The notes below the pieces were generated by a model. That model searched no databases, had not been told where the DNA came from, and saw only the letters and a program-made list of their open reading frames with translations. A stretch of DNA of 64,000 nucleotides. It comes from Bdellovibrionota bacterium (lineage in GTDB: Bacteria; Bdellovibrionota_C; UBA2361; JAFLCA01). The DNA is taken from assembly GCA_030584005.1 (NCBI GenBank), contig CP129486.1, positions 186,001 to 250,000 on the forward strand, written 5' to 3'. A program made the position numbers and the translations under genes. Below, piece after piece: positions 52,647-62,232 of the stretch. Every line of letters starts with the position of its first letter. The stretch's first letter is position 1.

Positions 52647-53507
52647 GTGCGAAAAACCGAAAACCATCACCTCCCGGTTAGAGCTACCGCCGAGAGCGCT
52701 CAGCAAGCCTATGCTCGAGCGCGGTTCCTCTGGCAGATTATATTGGCATCGATCTGCGTTGAGCCGTTCGTTCTTTATTCTCTTCGCAAGACCATACCCC
52801 CCTCACTAACCCTGAACCCTACGACCATTGAGCTTGTGCTCCTGGGCCTTTGGATATTTGCGCTCATCTCAATGGCCGAGGGTCCCCTGCGCAGACTGGC
52901 CAAGCGCTTGCGCACCCTCTCGGATTCCCACCCACAGCTACTGCGCTTGGCGTTCGCTGCTGCTGTTGTTGCGATTCCGACGATTGAGATCATTGTCCGT
53001 GCACCCGCCCTCACGCCGGCTCTCCTTGTGATCGGAGCAATTGCCCTTATCGGCGGGCTCCGCTACTGGCGCGAGATTGCGAAGTCGGCCTCGGAGAAGG
53101 CCCAGAGCTATAAAAGTGACCCGTGGCGAAAGGTCCGGGACCGCGAGGGCCAGCTCGCCGCAATCGCAATTATCCCATCCATTTGTGGACGGGTGTCGCT
53201 GTCAATAAGCGCAGTGCGCTGGCAGATCGCCGCGGTCGATGATCTGTCGTATGCACTCGCTTTGGCGGTAGGTGTTGTTTTGATAATCGCGTCGCTGCCG
53301 CAGCGCGATCAGTTCATTACGCGCTGTCCCAACTGCTCACGGGAAGCGTCCTGTATTGCCGCAGAGCAGGGCATCTGCCCCGGGTGCGCCCGCAAACATT
53401 TCGCCCTTCGACAGGCCGAGAATCAGCCACTGCCAGAAGCAGAGAGGAGGAGTCACTTCTTTCCGCGGAAAAAGCGTCCGAGACCTTCGAAAATTCCAGG
53501 CTCCTGA
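52647..53507 (+). CDS. Polytopic membrane protein with C-terminal zinc ribbon
   Basis: 286 residues from a GTG at 52647 with no strong Shine-Dalgarno. About five membrane segments (28-47, 63-82, 100-118, 124-141, 211-227 or so). After the last helix a C4 zinc ribbon is visible: CPNCSREASCIAAEQGICPGC, with a basic end (FFPRKKRPRPSKIP). No family recognised. Its 3' end overlaps the end of the minus-strand gene by 55 bases (tail to tail). Confidence 0.6.
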   Translation: MRKTENHHLPVRATAESAQQAYARARFLWQIILASICVEPFVLYSLRKTIPPSLTLNPTTIELVLLGLWIFALISMAEGPLRRLAKRLRTLSDSHPQLLRLAFAAAVVAIPTIEIIVRAPALTPALLVIGAIALIGGLRYWREIAKSASEKAQSYKSDPWRKVRDREGQLAAIAIIPSICGRVSLSISAVRWQIAAVDDLSYALALAVGVVLIIASLPQRDQFITRCPNCSREASCIAAEQGICPGCARKHFALRQAENQPLPEAERRSHFFPRKKRPRPSKIPGS

Positions 53508-55807
53508 GCTGCCGTCTCAATATCCTGCGTTTCAGTCCAGGGCAGCAGAGCCGTGGCGAAGGCCTTCCCCGGCCACAGCTCATGGGTGACACTCTGCAGT
53601 AGCTTGCCCGATCCTGCGAACAGGAAGATCCGCAACGCTGCAAGCCTGCCCTGACCACGATCAGCACCATGGGCACCGTGCGCGCGTGGAGCGCACAGCA
53701 GGTCCACAAACATCTGAAACCAGCCTACCCTGGCGCGGGCCCCCGGAACGAGCTGCGCGAGGTCAAAGTTGAGAATAGTTCCCGGCAAGTCTTGATTTGC
53801 CCCCGATACTGGCAATGGAATCGCCCGTCCCAGACCATCGAGCCCTTCGTAGTAAATCGTGAAGCGGTCCGACTCATACGACTCCAGGTTGATATCGAGG
53901 TACACACGGCAGCGCACCGAGCCTGTTTCCTCAATCCCCTGCAGCAGCACATCGGAAAGCAGTAGCGGGTGATCTTCGGCCGGCACCTTCTCCGGCTCGG
54001 TCACTACCTCACTGGAGGGGAGACCGGGCAGGGCCGCGGAGGCCTCGAGGAGCAGCCGACCATCTAGAGAGAAGAGTTTGAGATGGGCTACAATCTGCTC
54101 TCCTTCCCGGGGAGGCACTTCGGCGGCGGTGAAGCCCAGCACCACTTCCCTGGAGCCCTTATCTTGCGCTGCGCCTGAGAAACACACCGCTTTGGCAAGC
54201 GGAGCCCCGCGCCGAGTGTCCAACAGCGCTTCACCCTTCATGTCCTCAAGGTTCACCAGTGCCCTGAAGGCGCGGCCATGCCAATCAGAGGAGCGAAAGC
54301 GGGCAATTGCTCGGATCATGCGAGACTTGCCAAAGCGAGCCGACCCGTCCACATCAAAGGCCAATAGATGCACCCCGATACTCGGCTCTACAACAGCCCG
54401 CTCCTCGGGACGCTGCGTGCTCGGCAGATCCGCCGTATACTCCGGAACAACGATACTGACGGTTCGGGTCAAGCCACATAGCACCCGCTCCTTCTCCCCT
54501 ACCATCGAGACTTCAACCGTGACCACATGCTTCCCGGCCGGCAGATCGCAGGCATGCACCGGAACCTCGAGCGCCGTGCGGGGGAAATCTGACAGGGTCA
54601 GCTGAGGATATAGTTTGGCACGCGCAAAGAGGGCTGCATCATCACTGTTCTCCAAGGCGCCCTTGCGGCGAATGAGACTGCCGTCCGCCGTCATCAGGCG
54701 GCATTCAAGGCTCAACTGCTCTCCGGCGTGACCGCATAGATGCACATCAGCTTCGACCCGCACGACCTCCAAATCGGGCATCGAGACACTAAAGGTGCGC
54801 TCCACCGACAAATTGCAAATGCGATCTCCCGAGCCGAAATCTTCCGGCCACAACCCCAGTGATTGCGGGGACATCAAGGCAGGGGCTGATTGGGCCAGCG
54901 CGGGCACCACGACCTTAAGCGGCTGGCGCTCCTCGCACAGTTTTGATCCGTCGTCGGCCAAGAGCGCACAGCGCAGCTCGATCTGCCTAATCCCACTGTG
55001 CAGGTCGCATGCCTCGTACGGTATGAAGAGTGAGAGTCGATCGAAGATTGCGGAGGCATGCGAGGAGCTGAGCGGCGCCACCGTCGCCACGGCCTGCCCG
55101 TCACTCGACCCTACAGAGAACTCATCGCACCAGCTCTGCCATTGCGGACGGGCACGCACCGGAGAACCATCTGGGTGAAACAGCGAGAGACGGCACCAGG
55201 CGGGCAGACGGGCGGTGTCTCGAACAATGACACGAAATACACCTTCGACCCCGTACAAACCCTGATGCATGGCGTCAGCGAAACCATGCAGGTCTCGAAT
55301 CGGGGCAACCGGCTCTACCCCTTGAGCATCAATCAGTTGAAGCGTCGCAAGTCGATCGCGATAGAACCGCACGATGTGCGAGAGCGCTCTCGACACCCCC
55401 ACCGGCTCCAAAATGCCCTCACGGAAGAGACCCTCCGACTCATTCGCCACATCTTCAAGAATGGCGCGATTTGCCATGTCATACAGTTCGATGGCCGCAC
55501 GTTGCATCACGAGATGACCACTCAGCGCCTGAAAGAGCAGCTTAATCCCAGTGACGTCCATGCGCTGAATGCCGTGCAGGTCAAGCAGCCGTTGAAATAT
55601 ATATAAGATCTTGTCGGCCAATTCTGCGGTGCCGACGCGAGCCCTGCGGATCGCGACTACGTCTTGCTCAATCTGAGCGAGCAAACGCTGCTGCTCTGCG
55701 ATGTCAGATACTGCTCCATCTCTAAATGGAATTACGACCCTGCCGCGCCCGCGCTGGGGCTCAGCGCGCAACGCATTTGACCCGTCACTCTTTCCTGCGA
55801 CTTCCAT
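53453..55807 (-). CDS. Large hypothetical protein with repeated beta-sandwich-like modules
   Basis: 784 residues, no signal peptide, no transmembrane segment. The first about 180 residues are helical. Then a motif recurs in several places: FIPYEACDLHSGIRQIELRCALLADDG, VPVHACDLPAGKHVVTVEVSMVGE, LGFTAAEVPPREGEQIVAHLKLFSLDG and LNFDLAQLVPGARARVGWFQMF. Each has hydrophobic-x-x-x-(A/D)-L-x-x-G ... V ... L-x-x-x-D-G, and so may be copies of a beta-sandwich unit. Ends in GRFFRGKK. I do not know the family. It is 360 bases from the aceF gene and transcribed away from it. Confidence 0.65.
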   Translation of the reverse strand: MEVAGKSDGSNALRAEPQRGRGRVVIPFRDGAVSDIAEQQRLLAQIEQDVVAIRRARVGTAELADKILYIFQRLLDLHGIQRMDVTGIKLLFQALSGHLVMQRAAIELYDMANRAILEDVANESEGLFREGILEPVGVSRALSHIVRFYRDRLATLQLIDAQGVEPVAPIRDLHGFADAMHQGLYGVEGVFRVIVRDTARLPAWCRLSLFHPDGSPVRARPQWQSWCDEFSVGSSDGQAVATVAPLSSSHASAIFDRLSLFIPYEACDLHSGIRQIELRCALLADDGSKLCEERQPLKVVVPALAQSAPALMSPQSLGLWPEDFGSGDRICNLSVERTFSVSMPDLEVVRVEADVHLCGHAGEQLSLECRLMTADGSLIRRKGALENSDDAALFARAKLYPQLTLSDFPRTALEVPVHACDLPAGKHVVTVEVSMVGEKERVLCGLTRTVSIVVPEYTADLPSTQRPEERAVVEPSIGVHLLAFDVDGSARFGKSRMIRAIARFRSSDWHGRAFRALVNLEDMKGEALLDTRRGAPLAKAVCFSGAAQDKGSREVVLGFTAAEVPPREGEQIVAHLKLFSLDGRLLLEASAALPGLPSSEVVTEPEKVPAEDHPLLLSDVLLQGIEETGSVRCRVYLDINLESYESDRFTIYYEGLDGLGRAIPLPVSGANQDLPGTILNFDLAQLVPGARARVGWFQMFVDLLCAPRAHGAHGADRGQGRLAALRIFLFAGSGKLLQSVTHELWPGKAFATALLPWTETQDIETAAQEPGIFEGLGRFFRGKK

Positions 55808-56166
55808 TGCTCAAACCCAAAAACAACTCTCTTACACCTTCGCATAGAGTCTGGAGGATTCGAAAGGGAAGAAGTATGAGCGCATTCAGATAAAAGGGGA
55901 AGTCGACACGAGACAGGTCCGTCCCTCCGAAACCTTCCGGCCAGCCGGCAGCTCCGATCGGTCGATCTTCCGCCAGCCGACTGGGAGTGGCCGGCCAAAT
56001 ACGCGATCGAGCCCCGGTGCCGGCATTCTTGGCCAAGTACAGTCGACTATGAAAGCTTGGTCAAATTGGCTATAAGTGTCCATCCGCCCTCAACTTCCTG
56101 TCAGCGCACCCGGCGCGCAGAGAAGCTCTGTCGAGGGGTTATCCTTTATCCGGAGATCGCGTACGA
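55808..56166. other. Divergent spacer between the modular protein and aceF
   Basis: 359 bases. It should hold the promoters of both genes but none can be placed with confidence. The stretch ATCCGGAG before the aceF ATG is not a convincing Shine-Dalgarno. No repeat or RNA seen. Confidence 0.4.
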
Positions 56167-57447
56167 ATGGCCACTGAGATCAAGATGCCACAGCTAAGCG
56201 ACACCATGGATGCCGGTAAGATTCTGGTGTGGCGCAAGAAAGAGGGCGAGCAGGTTCGCCGCGGAGACGTGCTTGCGGAGGTAGAGACGGACAAAGCAAA
56301 TTTAGAGATAGAAGCATTTCAAAACGGCACCCTGTTGAAGATCTTAGTGCCTGCCGAGCAGAGAGCCAAAGTTGGCGAAGTGATTGCAGTTATTGGTGAG
56401 GCTGGGGAGCAGGTGGCAAAAGCCGCACAGAACGGCGCTGCAATGCAAAGCGCTAGCCCCGCGCCCTCAGTAAGCCCAGCCGCACAGACGCGGCCCGCAG
56501 CAACGACTGTCCCAACCTCAGCAGGTGGAGGCATCAGCGCAACCCAGACGAGCGGCAGAGTGAAGGCCTCTCCCCTCGCCCGCAAGATCGCAGCAGAAAG
56601 GCAGATCGACCTCACCGTATTACGCGGCTCGGGGCCAGCCGGTCGTATTGTGCGAAAGGACCTAGAGCAGTCCCTTGGCACCGCCGAGCTCCCCGTTCAA
56701 AGCACCGCTGCGCCAGCCAAGACCCTCGGCACCCCCGCGGTCTCGACCCCCACGCCCTCTGCAGGCGGCACCCTTGCCCCTATGGGCAGCATGCGTCAGA
56801 CCATTGCGCGCCGTATGCAGGAGAGCGTCACCCAAGCACCCCATTTTTATGTGACCACCAAAATCAGGATGAACGAAGCGCTCAAGCTCCGGGAGGTTCT
56901 GAAGGCCCGTCCAGAGTTTAAGGGTATCAGCGTGAACCACCTGGTGATCAAGGCTGCCGCCTACGCACTCGTCAATGAACCGCGGGTAAATCGTGCAGTG
57001 AAGGACGGGCAGGTATTTACCCCTGCGGGGATTAACATCGGTATCATCACCGCCGTTGAAGATGGTCTTCTGATCCCGGTTATTAAAGACACCAATACAC
57101 TGCCCCTCCGCGATCTCGTCTTCGAGGTGAATGCTGCAATTGAGCGGGCGCGGGCCGGACGTCCCAGCTCCCAGGACTTGTTGGGTGGCACCTTCAGCAT
57201 CTCCAACATGGGCATGTTTGATGTGGAGAATTTCACCGCCATCATAAATCCCGGCCAAGGAGCGGTGTTAGCGGTCAGTTCGGTACATCTAGAGCCAATC
57301 GTCAATGATGACGGGCAGATAATCGCTGGCAAGGTCATGCAAGTGACACTATCGGTCGATCACCGTATTATTGACGGGGTTATGGGGGCAACGTTTCTCA
57401 AGCACTTTAAAGAGGCTCTTGAGACCCCCTCTCTATTACTGCTGTAA
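56167..57447 (+). CDS. aceF: Dihydrolipoamide acetyltransferase, pyruvate dehydrogenase E2
   Basis: 426 residues. One lipoyl domain with Lys43 in VETDKANLEIEA, an Ala/Pro linker, the E3-binding domain (VKASPLARKIAAERQIDLTVLRGSGPAGRIVRKDLEQ, about 135-170), a second linker, and the acyltransferase core with SFSISN-like GGTFSISNMGMFDVENFTAIINPGQ and the catalytic SVDHRIIDGVMG (His about 399, Asp about 403). Acetyl transfer from lipoate to CoA. E1 genes are not next to it, so they lie elsewhere. lipA, which makes the lipoyl group, follows 17 bases later. Confidence 0.92.
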   Translation: MATEIKMPQLSDTMDAGKILVWRKKEGEQVRRGDVLAEVETDKANLEIEAFQNGTLLKILVPAEQRAKVGEVIAVIGEAGEQVAKAAQNGAAMQSASPAPSVSPAAQTRPAATTVPTSAGGGISATQTSGRVKASPLARKIAAERQIDLTVLRGSGPAGRIVRKDLEQSLGTAELPVQSTAAPAKTLGTPAVSTPTPSAGGTLAPMGSMRQTIARRMQESVTQAPHFYVTTKIRMNEALKLREVLKARPEFKGISVNHLVIKAAAYALVNEPRVNRAVKDGQVFTPAGINIGIITAVEDGLLIPVIKDTNTLPLRDLVFEVNAAIERARAGRPSSQDLLGGTFSISNMGMFDVENFTAIINPGQGAVLAVSSVHLEPIVNDDGQIIAGKVMQVTLSVDHRIIDGVMGATFLKHFKEALETPSLLLL

Positions 57448-57464
57448 GGTGTTGGTGGATCTGT

Positions 57465-58397
57465 ATGCCAATTGAAGTTCCGCGCGGTGACTCTCCAATC
57501 GTGAAACCTGGTTGGCTCAAGGCGCGCGCGCCCGGCTCCCCCGAATACTTGGAGACCAAGCAAATCGTTAAATCACTGCGGCTGCACACCGTGTGCGAAG
57601 AGGCGCGCTGCCCGAATATCGGCGAGTGCTGGTCTCATCACACCGCTACCTTCATGATCATGGGCGACCTGTGTACACGGCGTTGCCACTTTTGCTCGGT
57701 GAAAAAGGGCACCTCGGAGACGCTGCAGCCCCTCGATCCGATGGAACCCGAACGGGTCGGGCGAGCGGTCAAGGAGTTAGGATTACGCCATGCGGTCATC
57801 ACCTCGGTCGATCGTGACGATGTCGCCGATAATGGCGCTTCCCACTTTGCAAAGACGGTACGTGCCATCAAAAAACATGCCCCGGAGTGCAAGATTGAGC
57901 TTCTTATTCCAGACCTAAAGGGTTCGGTCGAGGACCTGCGCACCATCGTTACCTCTGGCATTGATGTGCTGAATCATAACGTGGAGACGGTTCCACGCAT
58001 GTACAAGAAAGTGCGTCCGGGTGCCGGATATGTGCGCTCCCTCACTATTTTAAGGGAGGTCAAACGCTTTGCCCCGCAGGTGCTGACCAAATCGGGCATC
58101 ATGGTGGGTTTAGGCGAGGAGAAAGAGGAGGTGCTGCGGCTAATGGACGATCTGCGCTCCTGCGACGTAGATATTATGACCATCGGTCAGTACCTACGCC
58201 CCTCCGAACGTCAGCTCCCGGTACGATTCTTCGTGACTCCAGAGGAGTTCAAGGAGTATGAAACAGAAGGTCTGCGGCGTGGGTTTAAATTCGTCGAGTC
58301 GGGGCCATTCGTGCGGAGCTCCTACCATGCGTGGAAGCACACGGGTGATTCGCCAATCGTCGGTAGCGCTGCACTGCAACAAGCCTCAGGGCAATAG
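57465..58397 (+). CDS. lipA: Lipoyl synthase
   Basis: 310 residues. Radical SAM enzyme that inserts two sulfurs into octanoyl-E2. Auxiliary cluster Cys44, Cys49 and Cys55 in CEEARCPNIGECW; SAM cluster Cys70, Cys74 and Cys77 in CTRRCHFC; C-terminal VRSSY, whose Ser holds the auxiliary cluster. ITSVDRDDVADNGASHF, LNHNVETVPRMYKKVRPGAGY and KSGIMVGLGEE complete the family. The adjacent aceF encodes a substrate protein. Confidence 0.96.
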   Translation: MPIEVPRGDSPIVKPGWLKARAPGSPEYLETKQIVKSLRLHTVCEEARCPNIGECWSHHTATFMIMGDLCTRRCHFCSVKKGTSETLQPLDPMEPERVGRAVKELGLRHAVITSVDRDDVADNGASHFAKTVRAIKKHAPECKIELLIPDLKGSVEDLRTIVTSGIDVLNHNVETVPRMYKKVRPGAGYVRSLTILREVKRFAPQVLTKSGIMVGLGEEKEEVLRLMDDLRSCDVDIMTIGQYLRPSERQLPVRFFVTPEEFKEYETEGLRRGFKFVESGPFVRSSYHAWKHTGDSPIVGSAALQQASGQ

Positions 58398-58400
58398 TGT

Positions 58401-59447
58401 ATGGATCCATTAGTTGAACTGACCCGGGGCGGTATCCGTGAGTCGGTGCACTTCGGAGCAATTGCCGTTGTCGATGCCCATGGAACCCTGCTCGCGTCAG
58501 TGGGTGAGATCCAGAATCCAACGTTCCTTAGATCGTCTGCCAAGCCGTTCCAGGCTCTCCCCCTTGTCCGCTCTGGTGTCGCCGATGCGCTCCACATCAC
58601 AGACAAAGAATTGGCGGTCATTTGCGCCTCACATGTGGGGCTGGATGAGCATGTGGAGGTAGTCGCCGGTCTGCAGTCGCGCATCGGTATTTCGGAGCAA
58701 GATCTGCTGTGTGGCTGCCATGTACCGGAGGACCGGGCGGTGGCGCAACGGCTGGCACATGCCGGACAGAGCGCGACGGCGCTGCGCAACAACTGCTCCG
58801 GCAAACACAGCGGCATGCTGGCCTACGCCAAGCACCTCTGGAACGGCGATACCTCGCGTGACGGCCGATCGTACTTGGACCCCCAGAGCGAGGTGCAGCA
58901 GCACATCCTTTCCGCATTCTCCGAACTGTGCGGCGTGGCAGCACAGGAGATCGTCATAGGCATCGACGGTTGTTCGGCGCCAAACTTTGCAGTGTCGCTC
59001 CAAGCGTGCGCATTCGCCGCGGCGCAGCTTATTGATCCGCGTCATCTAGGGGCAGCAACAGGCAAAGCCGCCTCACGAATTAGCAACGCCATGATGACCT
59101 TCCCCGATATGGTGCGAGGTCCGGGGCGATTCGATACCGAGCTCATGCGGCTCTACAACGGCAAGGTGTTGTCTAAGCTGGGGGCAGAAGGCTATCAGAT
59201 GATAGCGCTCGCTCCCGCATTGACACGAAGTGGTGTTGGCGTGGGCATCGCAGTGAAAATTTCTGATGGAGATCTAACCTATCGGGCCTCTCCTGTTGTG
59301 GCTCTTGAAACACTGCGTCAGCTCGAAGTCCTGAAGAATATCGCGGGCTCAGCCCTGGAGCCCTTCGCCGAGAGGACCCTCAAGAATCACCGCGGTATCC
59401 CAGTGGGCGAAATCCGGCCCTGTTTTGCATTGTCTCGACGCGGATAG
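58401..59447 (+). CDS. Asparaginase, thermolabile L-asparaginase II family
   Basis: 348 residues. The pattern FLRSSAKPFQALP, NNCSGKHSGMLAYAKH and GIDGCSAPNFAVSLQ with IALAPALTRSG fits the Rhizobium etli type asparaginase family (a serine beta-lactamase-unlike fold; catalytic residues S in RSS and the K of AKP). Hydrolyses Asn to Asp and ammonia. ATG is four bases after the lipA stop, so part of the aceF-lipA operon; no link in metabolism is obvious. A different amidase within the family cannot be excluded. Confidence 0.85.
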   Translation: MDPLVELTRGGIRESVHFGAIAVVDAHGTLLASVGEIQNPTFLRSSAKPFQALPLVRSGVADALHITDKELAVICASHVGLDEHVEVVAGLQSRIGISEQDLLCGCHVPEDRAVAQRLAHAGQSATALRNNCSGKHSGMLAYAKHLWNGDTSRDGRSYLDPQSEVQQHILSAFSELCGVAAQEIVIGIDGCSAPNFAVSLQACAFAAAQLIDPRHLGAATGKAASRISNAMMTFPDMVRGPGRFDTELMRLYNGKVLSKLGAEGYQMIALAPALTRSGVGVGIAVKISDGDLTYRASPVVALETLRQLEVLKNIAGSALEPFAERTLKNHRGIPVGEIRPCFALSRRG

Positions 59448-59453
59448 CTTGAA

Positions 59454-60800
59454 CTAGGGTGAACCATTACGACTGGGGGGTCGAAGCAGCTGTAAGGCCA
59501 GCTCGGGCATCTTACTGGCGGACCGCAACACTGAACTGGCCGTTTGCTGCAGAATCTGTTGAGCCGTTAAGCGCGCAGCTTCAGCGGCGACATCAACATC
59601 ACGGATGCGTGATTCGGCTGCTTTGTTGGCCTCTTGAGAGATCAACGCGATGTTTAGCGCCTGTTCCAAGCGACTCTGCATGGCGCCGAACTGGCCGTTG
59701 AGTTGATGAAGCTCCGTCAGGCGGTTTCCAAGGATCTTCAGGGCATCGAGGGCGCGCGCGGCGTTTTCGATACCGGTGAAGTCGATGTTCGATACTCCCT
59801 CGTTGCTGCCGTACGCTTGTTGGAACATTGTCAGTGTGGGAGCCGCAAGAAAGGTCAACCCTCGTAGATCAAGACCCAGATAGCCCACAGATTCATAGCT
59901 TCCGTTCTTATCGGAGTCGAAGCGGTAAGTGAGGGTAATCTCCCCCGTTCCGTTGACCTTTCCGGTAGCGGCATTTACCGTAAAACCACCGCCTGGCATC
60001 CGCACCCAATTATCGGGATTATTGGAGACGGAGCTAAAGCCATCAGGAAAGAAGCCGCCTAATACTGCAGTGTCGCCTACCCGTTGATACATCACAGCGC
60101 GGTAGTTTCCGTTGGTATATTCAAGCCCCACCATCACTTCTTTTTCAGCGCCTTGTGCGTCTTTGACGGTGAATCTTGCAAGACGCTGGTTATATCCAGA
60201 GTATAATGAGGCCTCAGTCCTCTCTGTATAATCGGCATTCGCGATGCCGCTGCCATAGGCATAGCCTTCGCGAATTATGCCGCTCAGCACCCCTGTGTCG
60301 CCTAAGGACATACCTATAGAAGACTCACCGGTACCGTCAACGCCAGTTTGAATAACAAGACGGCTCGGATTGGTGCCTCGCCCCGCAATCAGAAGGTTCA
60401 GTCCGTTGAATGAGGTGCTGTTGCCAAGACGGCCAAATTCAAAGCTTAGCTGGCGATACTCCTTCATCATGGCGGCGCGCTGTTCCGTCGAATACGAACC
60501 ATTGGCGGACTGTGAAGCCAGCTCCATCATGCGTTCGAGTATCAGGGTCTGGTTCCCTATGGTGCTGCTCGCAATGTTAATGGCGGAGATCCCATCGTTG
60601 ATGTTACGGGATGCGCCGGAATAGAGGCGTGATCTAACACGCAGCTGGTCGGCAATTGAGAGGCCGGCTGCATCATCAGAAGCGCGGTTGATGCGCTGAC
60701 CCGAGGAGAGTCGCTCAAAAGATAGACCAAGCCGTGCGGAGGATTCTCCGAGCAGGCGCTGCAGCCGCAGTGCAGCGATATTGGAGTTGATTGAGATCAC
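59454..60800 (-). CDS. Flagellin
   Basis: 448 residues, GTG start. The D0/D1 helices are conserved at both ends: INSNIAALRLQRLLGESSARLGLSFERLSSGQRINRASDDAAGLSIADQLR at the start and ANKAAESRIRDVDVAAEAARLTAQQILQQTASSVLR at the end. The middle (about 165-340) is the variable D2/D3 part, with MLARF-like beta segments. Forms the filament after export by the flagellar type III system. A sigma-28-like promoter stands upstream. It is convergent with the asparaginase gene, stops six bases apart. Confidence 0.93.
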   Translation of the reverse strand: MISINSNIAALRLQRLLGESSARLGLSFERLSSGQRINRASDDAAGLSIADQLRVRSRLYSGASRNINDGISAINIASSTIGNQTLILERMMELASQSANGSYSTEQRAAMMKEYRQLSFEFGRLGNSTSFNGLNLLIAGRGTNPSRLVIQTGVDGTGESSIGMSLGDTGVLSGIIREGYAYGSGIANADYTERTEASLYSGYNQRLARFTVKDAQGAEKEVMVGLEYTNGNYRAVMYQRVGDTAVLGGFFPDGFSSVSNNPDNWVRMPGGGFTVNAATGKVNGTGEITLTYRFDSDKNGSYESVGYLGLDLRGLTFLAAPTLTMFQQAYGSNEGVSNIDFTGIENAARALDALKILGNRLTELHQLNGQFGAMQSRLEQALNIALISQEANKAAESRIRDVDVAAEAARLTAQQILQQTASSVLRSASKMPELALQLLRPPSRNGSP

Positions 60801-60834
60801 GAGCTTAATCCGCTTCCATGCGTAGTCACTATTG

Positions 60835-60862
60835 GAATCGGCCGTATTCCTGCCCGAAATTA
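60835..60862 (-). promoter_or_regulatory. Candidate sigma-28 (FliA) promoter for flagellin
   Basis: On the minus strand TAATTTCG, 12 bases, GCCGATTC, close to TAAAGTTT-N11-GCCGATAA; it lies about 35 bases upstream of the flagellin GTG. The -10 has six of eight bases, the -35 only about half, so it is a weak call supported by gene type. Confidence 0.4.
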
Positions 60863-61407
60863 CGTTCTGCGGCGCTTTTTACTCATATAACCTTGAGAAA
60901 TAATTGGAATTTCTAGGGAGCCCAAGTGACAAAGGAGCTCTGGAGTTGCCGCAAATGACAGGTCATATCAAATGGTTAGGCAGGCTATGAGACGCACTGC
61001 CTGAAATGACCGGATGAAGTCGTTCTCAGTGAAACACGGGGCAGTTTCCCCATGAGCGCGAATAAGAAATTTACCTGGGTCAGAGAATACACCTCGCCCA
61101 CTGAAGGTTCATGCTCCATTTTTCAAAGACAACAAAATACTCACGAGTTCTATACGTATCACCGCTAAAGACGATGAACAGCTGTCGACATGATCAGTTC
61201 TTCTTAAATTTCAGCTTGAGAACTGAAACCATAAGCCTCAGATCACAGTGATAAGTCGCAAAAGTGCGCAGAGGTAGTTTGGGGCTAAGGATACGGGTAG
61301 CACTTTACTCACAAGTAAATGTTCCCTACGGAACTACTCTTCGTTCCGTCCACCTCCTTGCATTTCACCGGATGGCGATGCTGTACAATTTATAGAAAAC
61401 TGCATTA
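60863..61407. other. Spacer between flagellin and methyltransferase genes
   Basis: 545 bases with no ORF I can support. A perfect 7-bp hairpin ACGGAAC/GTTCCGT (61328-61334 with 61343-61349) and a TACAAT (61384-61389) about 19 bases before the next ATG, which may be a -10, are the only features seen. Confidence 0.4.
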
Positions 61408-62232
61408 ATGAAGACTATGCAGCCAATCCTTTCTGAGCGAGAAATCTGGCAGAGATACGATGACGACGAACGTCGGCTCACAGCGCCATTGACCGAGCGC
61501 ATGCTCAATCTCGCTAAGATCGCTCCAGGAATGCGCATTCTCGACATCGCAACAGGTCGGGGCGAGCCCGCTATTCCTGCAGCTCATCGCGTCGGACGCG
61601 ATGGCCTTGTCGTCGGAGTAGATCGGTCAAAAGACAGTTTACAAATGGCAATCGACCGCTCCGCGCGCGAGGGGCTTTCGAATATGGATCTGCGCCTTAT
61701 GGATGCTGAGGTGCTTAACGGTATTCCGACGTCATATTTCCATGCGACGCTCTGTCGCTGGGGATTGATGTATTTTGACTCGCCGATCTCTGCGCTCACA
61801 GCTGCGCATAGGGCCATGTTGCCTGGCGCTCTATTGGTAGCCGCGGTTTGGGCCGAGCCTGATCGTGTGCCGTATTTCAACCTTCCACGGCAGATTCTTG
61901 CGAGGTACGCCGCCATTCCGCCGATTGATTTCACCGCTCCAGGCACATTTCGATATTCTGATGTCAACATCATTCGGAACGACCTTCGCGCCGCGGGTTT
62001 CAAAATCGATCATATGGAGGAGTTGGATGTCACTGTCATGGAAGCGAGCAACGCCCGCCAAGTAGTCGAGTGGACAAGAGCCTTTGGGCTCACGAAATTG
62101 CTGAATAATGAGTCCGAAGATATTCAACGACAGTGGGAAGCCGATCTTTGCAAGGAAGCAGAAAAGCTTAGAGCAAATGAATTCATCCGTCTTGGTGGCG
62201 TAACCCGTATCGTTGTCGCATCTGCGCTCTAA
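61408..62232 (+). CDS. Class I SAM-dependent methyltransferase
   Basis: 274 residues. SAM motif I ILDIATGRGEPAIPAAHRVG, acidic end of strand 2 VVGVDRSKDSL, motif II-like DLRLMDAEVL, then TLCRWGLMYFDSPISALTAAHRAMLPGALL, typical of UbiE/small-molecule methyltransferases. The substrate is not given by the sequence. No Shine-Dalgarno is obvious. It stands alone between spacers. Confidence 0.85.
   Translation: MKTMQPILSEREIWQRYDDDERRLTAPLTERMLNLAKIAPGMRILDIATGRGEPAIPAAHRVGRDGLVVGVDRSKDSLQMAIDRSAREGLSNMDLRLMDAEVLNGIPTSYFHATLCRWGLMYFDSPISALTAAHRAMLPGALLVAAVWAEPDRVPYFNLPRQILARYAAIPPIDFTAPGTFRYSDVNIIRNDLRAAGFKIDHMEELDVTVMEASNARQVVEWTRAFGLTKLLNNESEDIQRQWEADLCKEAEKLRANEFIRLGGVTRIVVASAL

Noticed and set aside
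61358..61389. Sigma-70 promoter before the methyltransferase
   Set aside because: TACAAT is a fair -10 but the -35 spacing is 15 or 20 bases; left as a note only.
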